Below, one piece after another: positions 24,079-31,782 of a stretch of DNA of 33,672 bases. How positions within the stretch are numbered: position 1 is the first letter of the stretch; each line of letters starts with the position of its first letter. Location of the stretch: assembly GCF_005405465.1 (NCBI RefSeq), contig NZ_BJEC01000021.1, positions 1-33,672 on the forward strand, written 5' to 3'. The translations under genes were made by a program, and so were the position numbers. This stretch comes from Weissella thailandensis. Lineage in GTDB: Bacteria; Bacillota; Bacilli; Lactobacillales; Lactobacillaceae. Below the pieces are notes generated by a model that saw nothing but the letters and a program-made list of their open reading frames with translations, was not told the origin of the DNA and did no database searches.

Positions 24079-24134
24079 AACTAGAATTAAATTTATCTTT
24101 CATTTTTTCTAAAAAAATAAGCCATCTTAAACAC

Positions 24135-24183
24135 TTTAAGCGCCTAAATCAACCAAAAATAATGGAAAATTTAGGCGCCTAAA
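24135..24183 (-). terminator. Terminator-like hairpin after the 24189-24599 gene
   Basis: The arms TTTAAGCGCCTAAAT (24135-24149) and ATTTAGGCGCCTAAA (24169-24183) pair at 14 of 15 positions around a 19-nt loop. There is no strong T-run, so termination efficiency is uncertain. Confidence 0.55.
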
Positions 24184-24188
24184 CGTCT

Positions 24189-24599
24189 TTAATAATTGGG
24201 ACCTGGAAAGTCTTCTGGTATTTGCATTTGTAATCTATTTAACAGACGACGTAAAATACCTTTCTCTAGCATCGCTGCCCACATACCTTCTAAGCGAACT
24301 TCGCCATGAATGACCACTGATGTCACCGCACGTAATTCACGAAAATCACGGCCCGTTCGTGCGATCATCTCAACATCTTCTTCTAATAACTGATCATGTT
24401 CTTTTTGATGTAATGTCCGATCAAAGTTTTGATCATAAAAATCAGACCATTCAAAAGCCTGCGCTAAAGCTATCATCCGACTATCGTAACTTGGGTGAGT
24501 TGTCATATGGTCACCTGCTACCCAAGTCACGGGTACTCCCTCAGCTTCAGCTAAATATTTATCCCATTTTTCAAAATCAAACGGATGTTGTCTTCTCAC
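24189..24599 (-). CDS. Hypothetical protein downstream of gshA (about 136 aa)
   Basis: The soluble protein is rich in acidic residues and aromatic pairs (HPFDFEKWDKYLAEAEG, FEWSDFYDQNFD). It has a strand-rich segment, RAVTSVVIHGEVRLEGMW, then LRRLLNRLQMQIPEDFPGP. I do not recognise a family. GGAGG is 9 nt before a GTG at 24597-24599, chosen as start; an in-frame TTG at 24603-24605 is only 3 nt from it. It follows gshA by about 57 bp with no terminator between, so the two are probably co-transcribed. A thiol-related role is possible but unsupported by motifs. Confidence 0.6.
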   Translation of the reverse strand: MRRQHPFDFEKWDKYLAEAEGVPVTWVAGDHMTTHPSYDSRMIALAQAFEWSDFYDQNFDRTLHQKEHDQLLEEDVEMIARTGRDFRELRAVTSVVIHGEVRLEGMWAAMLEKGILRRLLNRLQMQIPEDFPGPNY

Positions 24600-24656
24600 A
24601 ATCAAAATCCTCCGAATCGTTTAATCACTAACTGTCATTGTATCACTTATTTTATG

Positions 24657-26102
24657 TTAGTAAATATTCAACTCCGGAAACAGCTGTCTAATATCAGTTG
24701 ACTCTGTCACCACTTCTAGATGATCACCAAATTTTAGCGACACCTGCTGTGAATCAAAATCTAGCACACGTATACCGGCGACAATAGCATCATGAACAAC
24801 CTGCGCCAGATTTCCCTCACCGAAGTAGTCTCTAAATAATTCTTCTTTATGTGCTTTAAAATAATCAGTCCGTTCATTACCAAGCGTTGTTGCCCATGTT
24901 TGCATATCAGTCACACTAGGTGCTGCTGATATCATCTTGGCAGCCGGTGTTTTAGTTGGTGTTAACACACGATCCGTAATCAATGACAGACCATCATTAA
25001 ACCTCATACCAAAATGATCAGCTAATTGCGAAATATCTTGCATAATCGCTAATGCATCTTTTTTATTAGCCAAAGTTTCTGTCGGTTGTTGTAATGAAAC
25101 ATCATTTGCTAATTTTTCATTGCTTTGAAGGCTGTCTTCAGTTAATTCATCGTCACTGATCAAAAAATAAATTAATAATAAATGAATTAAATTTAAATCA
25201 TTTTCAGAAATACCAGCAATATCAAATGAATTCGTATCCAAAATGCGAATTTCTAGGTAATCAATTTCGTCATCATCATCTGTTTTACGCTTAAATCGGA
25301 CAGGCCCATATATTTCATGTTCCGAGAATAATTTACCTTGTGATATCAGCTGTTCGATTCGTCGCTGATGATCAACATAATTGCTATCATAAGCTACCTT
25401 TTCTCCTTGATCATTAACAAAACCATACTCACTGGTTCGTAATGAACGGACTGGCTTGGTGAATTGTGGCGTTCTTGAATCGGAATCATTTAAATTAAAT
25501 GGCGCTGCACCAAATAAATAATCAAAGAACCAACTATGGGCAACAATTTGACGAGCAATGTGAAAATAAACGTCGTTTTTAAATTCTTTAAAATCAGTTC
25601 GGTCACTGGCTTCAAATAAGTGCTGCAATAAGGTGTCTGACAAAGAATAATTAAGGTGTACACCTGTCATAATTTCATGAGTAGAACCATATTTATGCAA
25701 TAACCAATCACGATAATCCTGAACCCAAGTTCTCTCAAAGGTTTCATCCAACCATTGCAGATCGTCTTTCTTTAATTGAGGTGGCATACTCAATGGCCAG
25801 ACTGACTCATCATCTGCCATATAACTACGTAAAATCCACTGTAATTGTAGTAAACGATCACGTGCTTCTTCAAATGAACCTACAGCCTCTGTCACCAACT
25901 CAGCTTGTGTCTCACTATAGTCGGTTTGTAGGTAGGGATGAATTTGTCTCGAACCTAATTTTGTTGAATGATTGATGCGACTTAGCCGACCCTTTCGTGT
26001 TACCCGATGAGTCTCAAGTTCAATACCAAATTTACCATCAATAAGTTCTGCATATAAATTATACTTATCGACTAGTTCTCCTAATTTTAAATTAGCTACC
26101 AT
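24657..26102 (-). CDS. gshA: Glutamate-cysteine ligase
   Basis: The 481-residue enzyme joins glutamate and cysteine into gamma-glutamylcysteine with ATP. The N-terminal active-site pattern is clear: GKFGIELETHRV (about 23-34), then YSETQAELVTEAV, WPLSMPP, and GVHLNYSLSD. The sequence ends at the length of a ligase-only protein. The ATP-grasp glutathione synthetase half present in bifunctional GshF (about 750 aa) is missing, and no gshB lies in the window. The ATG follows GAGAGG at 8 nt. It is the first gene of a likely pair with the hypothetical gene downstream. Confidence 0.9.
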   Translation of the reverse strand: MVANLKLGELVDKYNLYAELIDGKFGIELETHRVTRKGRLSRINHSTKLGSRQIHPYLQTDYSETQAELVTEAVGSFEEARDRLLQLQWILRSYMADDESVWPLSMPPQLKKDDLQWLDETFERTWVQDYRDWLLHKYGSTHEIMTGVHLNYSLSDTLLQHLFEASDRTDFKEFKNDVYFHIARQIVAHSWFFDYLFGAAPFNLNDSDSRTPQFTKPVRSLRTSEYGFVNDQGEKVAYDSNYVDHQRRIEQLISQGKLFSEHEIYGPVRFKRKTDDDDEIDYLEIRILDTNSFDIAGISENDLNLIHLLLIYFLISDDELTEDSLQSNEKLANDVSLQQPTETLANKKDALAIMQDISQLADHFGMRFNDGLSLITDRVLTPTKTPAAKMISAAPSVTDMQTWATTLGNERTDYFKAHKEELFRDYFGEGNLAQVVHDAIVAGIRVLDFDSQQVSLKFGDHLEVVTESTDIRQLFPELNIY

Positions 26103-26141
26103 AAGTGATGCCTCTCAATTATCTGTCCTCAAATAGGAAAA

Positions 26142-26175
26142 GCCCTGTTCATGGTAACCTACCATACACCAGGGC
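26142..26175 (-). terminator. Terminator after the AI-2E-type transporter gene
   Basis: GCCCTG (26142-26147) pairs with CAGGGC (26170-26175), with an inner ATGGT/ACCAT stem. On the minus strand it is followed by TTTTCC, ending transcription from 26209-27357. Confidence 0.75.
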
Positions 26176-26208
26176 CATACCTTATTGTTTTCTAAAGAAT
26201 ACTATGAA

Positions 26209-27357
26209 TTAAATTGTCTCTTCATCTATTATAGTTTTTTCTGTATCTACTTCAGGCATCTGCTGTATCTGCCAAAGCTGCCAAGCATAAACAATCACTG
26301 TCCGAATAACCGCATAAAATGGTACTGCTAAAATCATACCTGCAATGCCGGCTATATTACCAGCAGCTAATAGCAAAACAATAATAGTCAATGGATGAAC
26401 ATGCAAAGATGCCCCCATGACACGTGGGTAAATTAAATTACTATCAACCTGTTGTACAATCAACACAACAACAATGATCCAAATTGCCTGCCAAAACGAA
26501 TCTGTTAAAGCAACAAATAATGCTGGAACCAATCCAATATAAGGACCAACATATGGAATCATGTTGGTTATACCTGCAAATACACCTAACAGCAAAGCGT
26601 ACTTTTGACCAATCATAAAGTAACCAACGGCTGTAAATACACCAACGAAAATCATCTCTAACACTTGGCCACTAATGTATTGCGCAAGTGTCTGGTTTAA
26701 TCTTCCTAATATGTCAGAAATCCTTGCTTGTTGTTTACTTGGAAAAATTTTCTGAATAAAAGGTGCCAGTTTATTACCATCATATAGCATGTAAATCGTC
26801 ATTACTGGTACGGTAATCGCTGTCACTGTGAAACTAGTTAATTTGGCAATCACCGCGCTTAAACTAGTTGCCATACCTGATACGACAGTTTTCCCAATAT
26901 TCTGCACTTCTTGTTGTAGCTTATCGAAATTAAAATCAATACCATACTCTTTAGAGAAATTAATTTGGCTAAGTTGATTAGCCCAATGCTGAATTGTATC
27001 TACTAATACTGGAATATTTTTTACTAAACTGGCGATTTGATCAACTAAGGCTGGTAATAATGTTAGTAACAAGGCTCCCAAAATACCTAATAATAGCAAC
27101 ATAACAATGGTAATAGCCCAGCCTCGACTAACATGCCTTGTCTTACCTAATGGCACCTTTTGCAATGCTCCAACCACCGGATTTAAGATATAATACAAAA
27201 ATCCTGAAATAATTAATGGGACAAAAACAGCACCAATAAATTGACCAATTGGTTCTAGAATAAAGCGTAATTGTGCAACGATCAAAACTAATAGCGCAAT
27301 GGCTAACAGTTCAATTGTCCAAAATAATGTTTTCGATCGTTTGACGTGTTCTAACAC
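26209..27357 (-). CDS. AI-2E-family transporter (PF01594-type membrane protein)
   Basis: The 382-residue protein has about eight hydrophobic segments and the layout of the AI-2E/YdiK/TqsA family. An N-terminal membrane pair (PLIISGFLYYILNPVVGAL) comes first, then a long soluble middle with helix-breaking repeats. The conserved ITNMIPYVGPYIGLVPALFVAL follows (about 270-291) and QQVDSNLIYPRVMGASLHVHPLTII near the end. Family members export signals or exchange sodium for protons; the function here is unknown despite the family name. The start is a GTG at 27355-27357, 6 nt after GAGGG. Confidence 0.87.
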   Translation of the reverse strand: MLEHVKRSKTLFWTIELLAIALLVLIVAQLRFILEPIGQFIGAVFVPLIISGFLYYILNPVVGALQKVPLGKTRHVSRGWAITIVMLLLLGILGALLLTLLPALVDQIASLVKNIPVLVDTIQHWANQLSQINFSKEYGIDFNFDKLQQEVQNIGKTVVSGMATSLSAVIAKLTSFTVTAITVPVMTIYMLYDGNKLAPFIQKIFPSKQQARISDILGRLNQTLAQYISGQVLEMIFVGVFTAVGYFMIGQKYALLLGVFAGITNMIPYVGPYIGLVPALFVALTDSFWQAIWIIVVVLIVQQVDSNLIYPRVMGASLHVHPLTIIVLLLAAGNIAGIAGMILAVPFYAVIRTVIVYAWQLWQIQQMPEVDTEKTIIDEETI

Positions 27358-27573
27358 TTCAGACCCTCACTTTCATTTTTTCTAATTATAACAGATATTA
27401 GGCAATCATAAATTTTCCATCACCAGTTAAATGGAGACGGTTTTATTTGTGAATGTTGTAACTATATAATTCAGTTTAACTTAATAAGAACAAAAAGTTT
27501 TGCACACTTTATCCACAGGCACATCATTAAGCCATTACTACTTGCCAAGCATAATTTCCCTTGCACAATAAAA
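27358..27573. other. Intergenic region between AI-2E transporter and menA
   Basis: The stretch is AT-rich with no reading frame that has a ribosome site. It should hold the promoter of the leftward transporter gene, but I see no clear -35/-10 pair. A TTATCCACA motif at 27508-27516 matches the DnaA-box consensus as a single isolated copy. Confidence 0.35.
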
Positions 27574-27612
27574 AATGCATTCTGACAAATTAATTTATCG
27601 TCAAAATGCATT
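27574..27612. terminator. Hairpin terminator after menA
   Basis: AATGCATTCTGAC (27574-27586) pairs with GTCAAAATGCATT (27600-27612) with one mismatch. It lies directly after the menA stop on the minus strand, with an A-run beyond on the plus strand (TTTTT on the minus). Confidence 0.75.
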
Positions 27613-27626
27613 ACTAATTATTACTA

Positions 27627-28523
27627 CTAATTAAAAATTAAAGCGAGAATCAAACCAATGGCTAACGTTACTGAAATAACGACAGCATTTTTAATAGCAT
27701 ATGGAAAATTAGGTTTGATTGGATTTGCTTGAAATGCTTTAACATTTTTCATCACAATTGGGAATGAAACTAAGGCAACCAATGACAGCCAAGGCAAAAT
27801 CCCAGTAACCACTGCAATAATCAGCATCACATAGCCAGCAATGTAAACCCAGCCAAATGCTTTAACTGCTCGATCCTTACCTAAGTACCAAGCTAATGTG
27901 TGCCGTCCTTCTGCAACGTCTTCATCGTAATCACCAATATTGTTGGCAAACATAATATCACCAATTGCAAACCAGGCAATCGCTGAAGCAATAATCGCCT
28001 TAAAGACAAGTTCGCCATTGAAAGTCGGCGCAATATTTACATAAGTTGCACTCAAAAAGATGAGATATCCCATCGTTAGCCCTGATGCTAACTCACCAAA
28101 TGGCGTGCGTGACAAAGGCAACGGGGTACCAGCATACCAATAAACAACCCAAAATCCAATTAATCCCATGATTAACAAGGGCCAACCTGTTTGTGTCGCT
28201 AACCATAAGCCACCAACAGCAGCAATCAATACCAATACCAATAAGGTTATCCAACCTTGACGTTGTGAAATGCCACCCTTACCAATGATATTATTGACAC
28301 CATTCTTCCATTCATCACTGGTTGCTGATTTAAAATCTTGTATATTGTTCCAAACATTAGCAACCATTTGCAAAGATAGGACAACAATTGCGAAAACTAT
28401 TGCATATCCCGTATGAAATTCTTGATATGTGATTGCCGCATATAAATTACCCAAAACCAATGGCAATACACTAGCAACCAATGATTGAATTTCCACGAAT
28501 TTCAACCATGTTTTAATACTCAT
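27627..28523 (-). CDS. menA: 1,4-dihydroxy-2-naphthoate prenyltransferase (UbiA family)
   Basis: The 298-residue membrane enzyme of the UbiA superfamily has two Mg-diphosphate-binding aspartate motifs: NVWNNIQDFKSATSDEW (N56 to D70) and NNIGDYDEDVAEGRHT (near residue 195). It attaches a polyprenyl chain to dihydroxynaphthoate to give demethylmenaquinone. Many lactic acid bacteria keep this gene to use exogenous precursors or to allow haem/menaquinone-dependent respiration. No other men genes are present here. The ATG is 9 nt after GGAGG. It is monocistronic between two hairpin terminators. Confidence 0.88.
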   Translation of the reverse strand: MSIKTWLKFVEIQSLVASVLPLVLGNLYAAITYQEFHTGYAIVFAIVVLSLQMVANVWNNIQDFKSATSDEWKNGVNNIIGKGGISQRQGWITLLVLVLIAAVGGLWLATQTGWPLLIMGLIGFWVVYWYAGTPLPLSRTPFGELASGLTMGYLIFLSATYVNIAPTFNGELVFKAIIASAIAWFAIGDIMFANNIGDYDEDVAEGRHTLAWYLGKDRAVKAFGWVYIAGYVMLIIAVVTGILPWLSLVALVSFPIVMKNVKAFQANPIKPNFPYAIKNAVVISVTLAIGLILALIFN

Positions 28524-28570
28524 CTACCATAACCTCCTAAAAACTCTCGACATCTCAGCTTACACGAAAA

Positions 28571-28606
28571 AAATCAGTCGCGCAATGCAACAACGTCGAC
28601 TGATTT
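28571..28606. terminator. Terminator between acylphosphatase and menA
   Basis: AAATCAGTCG (28571-28580) pairs with CGACTGATTT (28597-28606), with A/T runs on both sides. Read on the minus strand it ends the acylphosphatase transcript. Confidence 0.85.
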
Positions 28607-28619
28607 TCTACTTATGCAA

Positions 28620-28895
28620 TTATAATGCTCTGAAACGATGCAAATGCTCATTTATCGGGATATCCTTACTATCAACTGAATCTATTCGGGCATATGGCGA
28701 TGGCGACATACTAATCTTTGAAATAAAATCCGACATCGCATCGCTTTCCGCTTGGGCCTCAATATGCACAGAACCATCCGATTCATTCCACACATTACCT
28801 TGAATGCCTAATTTATCAGCAATATTTTTTGTGGAATATCGAAAGCCAACCCCTTGCACCCGGCCACGTACGATAATTTTCTTTGCAATCAACAT
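28620..28895 (-). CDS. acyP: Acylphosphatase
   Basis: The 91-residue enzyme hydrolyses acyl phosphates such as acetyl phosphate. It has the phosphate-binding loop GRVQGVGFRYS with the catalytic arginine R19, and the second signature GNVWNESDGSVHIEAQ with the catalytic asparagine N37. The length is that of the family (about 90). GGAGG is 7 nt from the ATG. It is flanked by terminators on both sides and so is monocistronic. Confidence 0.93.
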   Translation of the reverse strand: MLIAKKIIVRGRVQGVGFRYSTKNIADKLGIQGNVWNESDGSVHIEAQAESDAMSDFISKISMSPSPYARIDSVDSKDIPINEHLHRFRAL

Positions 28896-28934
28896 TTATA
28901 TTCCTCCAATAACAGAAAAATCAGAGTTTGAAAA

Positions 28935-28960
28935 AGACTGGAACATTACTGCCCCAGTCT
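28935..28960 (-). terminator. Terminator after the substrate-binding protein gene
   Basis: AGACTGG (complement 28954-28960) pairs with CCAGTCT (complement 28935-28941) on the minus strand, followed by TTTTTC. Confidence 0.8.
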
Positions 28961-28975
28961 CATTATAGCGTGAAT

Positions 28976-29788
28976 TTATGGCTTCTTTGTTAAATCTGAA
29001 TCAAAGTATTTCTCTGAAAGGTCAGATAATGTCCCATCTTTGGCCAATTGTTTTTGTGCTTTAGTGATTTTCTTTGCTAAAGCTTTGTCTTTCTTGTTTA
29101 ACATTGGTGAAGATGACGTATTATCCAAAGTTTTCGTTACTTTTGCCTTTAACTTTGTCTCAGGATGAGCTTTTTTATAAACGCCCCATGAATCCTGTGA
29201 GTTCAACGTCACATCAGCCTTACCAGAATTAACTAAATCAATCGCCTCCGCAAATCCTGGTACTGACACAACATTGGTACCAGCCTTTTTAGCGGCCTGA
29301 CCAAAGTTAGATGATGCCGATTGGGCTGACTTTTTGCCCTTCAAATCAGCCGCTGTCTTGATATCTGATCCTGTTTTAGTAATCATCACTGTCTTGGTAT
29401 AGATATATGGCTTGGCAAAGGTATACTTTTTAGTACGTTCCTTTGTTTTTCCCATATTGTTATACACAACATCGTACTTTCTTGAATCTAACCCAGCAAC
29501 TAATGAATCAAATTTTGTTTGTGTAAATTTGACTTTCAAGCCTAATTTCTTAGCAACAGCTTTTGATAAATCAACCTCAAACCCAGTTAATTTACCTGAT
29601 TTGTCACGATACGAATATGGTGAGTACGTTCCTTCTAGCCCGACTGTTAGCGTTCCCTTTTTATGAAGATTTTTTTGATAAGCGGGTACTGATTTAGCAG
29701 GTGCACTTGGCACAACTGCATAAGCACTACTACTTGCGGTAATTAACGTAACAGCTGCAACGGCTGCAATTTTTGTATATTTATTCAT
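28976..29788 (-). CDS. Polar amino-acid (probably cystine) ABC transporter substrate-binding protein
   Basis: The 270-residue secreted binding protein is of the SBP_bac_3 family. An N-terminal signal sequence (NKYTKIAAVAAVTLITASSSAYA) would be cleaved after A24. The mature part has LTVGLEGTYSPYSYRDKSGK, the ligand-domain block GFEVDLSKAVAKKLGLKV, and VVYNNMGKTKERTKKY, resembling TcyA-type cystine-binding proteins. No cysteine occurs in the protein, so the lipobox usual for Gram-positive binding proteins is missing. The mature protein is lysine-rich. The start is the ATG at 29786-29788 after AAGGAAA; an upstream in-frame ATG (29828-29830) would spoil the signal peptide. It is divergent from the permease and ATPase genes. 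Confidence 0.85.
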   Translation of the reverse strand: MNKYTKIAAVAAVTLITASSSAYAVVPSAPAKSVPAYQKNLHKKGTLTVGLEGTYSPYSYRDKSGKLTGFEVDLSKAVAKKLGLKVKFTQTKFDSLVAGLDSRKYDVVYNNMGKTKERTKKYTFAKPYIYTKTVMITKTGSDIKTAADLKGKKSAQSASSNFGQAAKKAGTNVVSVPGFAEAIDLVNSGKADVTLNSQDSWGVYKKAHPETKLKAKVTKTLDNTSSSPMLNKKDKALAKKITKAQKQLAKDGTLSDLSEKYFDSDLTKKP

Positions 29789-29866
29789 TTTATATTTCCT
29801 TAACTGATGTGTTTGATTAATATTATTCATCGCCCGTAATATTTGTCGCTAAAAACATCTGTTAAT

Positions 29867-29890
29867 TTAACATCGCATCCCCAAACTCAT
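29867..29890 (-). CDS. Seven-codon upstream ORF ending in Cys-stop (possible leader peptide)
   Basis: In the untranslated leader of the substrate-binding protein gene, an ATG with GGGGTGA 5 nt upstream opens the frame M-S-L-G-M-R-C-stop. It lies just downstream of the promoter at 29921-29950. A cysteine as the last codon is suggestive beside a probable cystine transporter. The frame is so short that chance is a real alternative. Confidence 0.3.
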   Translation of the reverse strand: MSLGMRC

Positions 29891-29920
29891 TATCGTCACC
29901 CCTTTTAGTTTCTGACGCAA

Positions 29921-29950
29921 ATCATACCCCGCCCATTATCCGTTTGTCAA
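29921..29950 (-). promoter_or_regulatory. Promoter of the substrate-binding protein gene
   Basis: On the minus strand a consensus TTGACA (complement 29945-29950) is followed after 18 bp by TATGAT (complement 29921-29926). The spacer is unusually GC-rich (GGGCGGGG just before the -10). Confidence 0.75.
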
Positions 29951-29975
29951 CTGCACGGTTATTTTAAACTTTTAC

Positions 29976-30004
29976 TTGCATTTAATTAGTAACACCCCTA
30001 GAAT
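29976..30004 (+). promoter_or_regulatory. Promoter of the permease/ATPase operon
   Basis: TTGCAT (29976-29981) and TAGAAT (29999-30004) are 17 bp apart. It is divergent from the promoter at 29921-29950, with 25 bp between the two -35 elements. The 30051-30184 element and the permease gene follow. Confidence 0.65.
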
Positions 30005-30050
30005 AAAAGCAGTTAGTAATTCGAAATTTTCAATTTTAGGGAGTATAACT

Positions 30051-30184
30051 ATGATTCACATCACATTAAATAACTATGTTGCTTGTGAAAGCCTAACGCG
30101 TTTTTTGCGGTAGGTTATCTTGGTGTACACCAATTTAATAATCGTCAAAAACGTGTTAGGCATCTTACGACTGAGATTGTTTAA
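30051..30184 (+). pseudogene. Short ORF with -1 frame continuation: TM2-like remnant or leader peptide
   Basis: An ATG 7 nt after AGGGAG opens a 20-codon frame (starting MIHITLNNYVACESLT) that ends at TAG 30111-30113. Near its end lies T-TTT-TTG (30101-30107), a classic -1 slippery heptamer. The -1 frame is then open to TAA at 30182-30184 and reads AVGYLGVHQFNNRQKRV…, which resembles the GxLGxHxFY core of TM2 domains. A 15-bp stem (30091-30105 with 30147-30161, one G-U) starts inside the ORF. It may be a decayed TM2-protein gene, a frameshifted small protein, or a leader peptide with attenuator-like structure for the transporter operon. Confidence 0.4.
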
Positions 30185-30219
30185 CACTTTTTTTGTGCTC
30201 TTTTTTGAAAGGAAGGCTC

Positions 30220-30921
30220 ATGTTTGAATTCATTGCAACTTATGCACCACAATTAATTGTTGCTGGAATTAAGTACACAATTCCACTATCATTGGTTTCT
30301 TTTGTGGTTGCAGTTGTTATTGCAGCTACCGTAGCTGTCTTACGCTCATACGTGCCACATGCCACTGGTCTCGGTAAACTCGGTTGGCAAATCTTAAAAC
30401 TTATCTTATGGTTTTACGTCTGGATTTTCCGGTCAACGCCAATGCTTGTGCAATTATTCGTGGTTTTTTATGGTTTACCAAAATTAGGCATTAGTTGGTT
30501 GTCCCCATCTGGTTGGATCGCGGCTGTTTGGGTGCTATCACTCAACACTGGTGCGTATGCTTCAGAAGCAATCCGTGCTTCCATTTCTTCCATTCCAGAT
30601 ACACAGCGTGAAGCGGCTGCTGCTCTTGGAATGACTGACCGGCAGATTTTTATGCGCATTATCTTACCGCAAGCGACTCGTATTTCTATTCCAACGCTAG
30701 CAAATTCGTTCATTTCATTAGTTAAGGATACGTCATTGGCTTCAGTTGTAACGATTGTTGAAATGTTCTATCTATCTCAGCAACTTGCTGCCGTTAACTT
30801 CGAACCATTAAAGATGTACTTGCTAGTAGCTGTTATTTACGCTTTATTCGTCACTATTTTGTCAATTCCTCAACGTTATATTCAACGTTGGGCCGACCGT
30901 TTCGTAAAAGATCAGAGGTAA
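30220..30921 (+). CDS. Polar amino-acid (probably cystine) ABC transporter permease
   Basis: The 233-residue permease is of the HisM/GlnP type, with about five transmembrane segments. The N-terminal GIKYTIPLSLVSFVVAVVIA is followed by FRSTPMLVQLFVVFYGLPKLG. The EAA loop EAAAALGMTDRQIFMRIILPQA contacts the ATPase. The start is the ATG at 30220, preceded by GGAAGG; the longer frame to 30193 lacks a site. It is followed 3 bp later by the ATPase gene, while the binding protein is transcribed divergently. This matches TcyB-like permeases, but glutamine or histidine uptake cannot be excluded. Confidence 0.9.
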   Translation: MFEFIATYAPQLIVAGIKYTIPLSLVSFVVAVVIAATVAVLRSYVPHATGLGKLGWQILKLILWFYVWIFRSTPMLVQLFVVFYGLPKLGISWLSPSGWIAAVWVLSLNTGAYASEAIRASISSIPDTQREAAAALGMTDRQIFMRIILPQATRISIPTLANSFISLVKDTSLASVVTIVEMFYLSQQLAAVNFEPLKMYLLVAVIYALFVTILSIPQRYIQRWADRFVKDQR

Positions 30922-30924
30922 ATC

Positions 30925-31674
30925 ATGCTGAAATTAGAACATATTGATAAAAATTATGCTGAGCATCACGCACTAAAAGACATTAACGTGACTTTTAATC
31001 CACAAGAAACAACAGTAATTGTTGGACCATCTGGATCAGGAAAATCGACATTGTTACGTTCACTGAATTTACTAGAACATCCTGACAGCGGAAAATATAC
31101 TATTGATGATCGTACAATCGATCTCAGTGAGCCCGTAACGACTGATACCCTACTTTGGGTACGTCGTAAAACAGGGATGGTTTTCCAACAACCCCGCATG
31201 TTTGATCATCTAACGATTATGGGTAATATGATCGAAGCTCCAGTCCATGTCCTAAAACAATCAAAATCAGACGCAACAAAACATGCTCATGAACTATTGT
31301 CAGCAGTTGGCTTAGATGACATGGCTAACCGCTATCCTTATCAATTATCAGGCGGTCAAACGCAGCGTGTTGCCATTGCTCGTGCGATGGCGATGGCCCC
31401 AGACTATTTACTACTGGATGAACCAACTTCAGCTCTAGATCCTGAGCTTGAAGCCCAGGTACTACGTGTCTTGAATAATCTAGCTCAAGAAAATCAATCA
31501 ATGATTATTGTGACCCACAACATGGATTTCGCCCGCCACGCAGCCGATCGGATGTTGTTCTTAGAGGATGGTGAAATTGATTTTGATGGTACTCCGGATG
31601 AGTTCTTTAACAAACCAACGGCACGTATTCATCGTTTCTTGAATGCCTTTAAATTTGATCAAGATGAGCATTAA
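30925..31674 (+). CDS. Polar amino-acid (probably cystine) ABC transporter ATPase
   Basis: The 249-residue ABC ATPase has Walker A GPSGSGKST (34-42), the signature LSGGQ (141-145), Walker B LLLDEP with D165-E166, and the H-loop VTHN. The FQQPRMFDHLTIMGNMIEAP segment is typical of the polar amino-acid importer group (GlnQ/HisP/TcyC). It would drive uptake through the permease encoded immediately upstream, with the binding protein at 28976-29788. The start codon follows the permease stop by three bases (AGAGGTAA overlaps the end), so translation is likely coupled. Confidence 0.93.
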   Translation: MLKLEHIDKNYAEHHALKDINVTFNPQETTVIVGPSGSGKSTLLRSLNLLEHPDSGKYTIDDRTIDLSEPVTTDTLLWVRRKTGMVFQQPRMFDHLTIMGNMIEAPVHVLKQSKSDATKHAHELLSAVGLDDMANRYPYQLSGGQTQRVAIARAMAMAPDYLLLDEPTSALDPELEAQVLRVLNNLAQENQSMIIVTHNMDFARHAADRMLFLEDGEIDFDGTPDEFFNKPTARIHRFLNAFKFDQDEH

Positions 31675-31728
31675 GTAAGTACAACAAAGGCATTTTTAAA
31701 AACATTTATACTATATAATTTTAAATAT

Positions 31729-31764
31729 AAAAGGATTGGGAAAATTAAATTTCCCAATCCTTTT
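31729..31764. terminator. Bidirectional terminator between transporter operon and tetR gene
   Basis: A 15-bp perfect stem AAAAGGATTGGGAAA (31729-31743) pairs with 31750-31764, with T-runs on both strands, between convergent genes. Confidence 0.9.
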
Positions 31765-31782
31765 TAATTACTATTAATTATT

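Noticed and set aside
27508-27516. DnaA box (TTATCCACA) suggesting a replication origin
   Set aside because: Only one copy is present, with no dnaA/dnaN neighbours, no box cluster and no AT-rich unwinding repeats.
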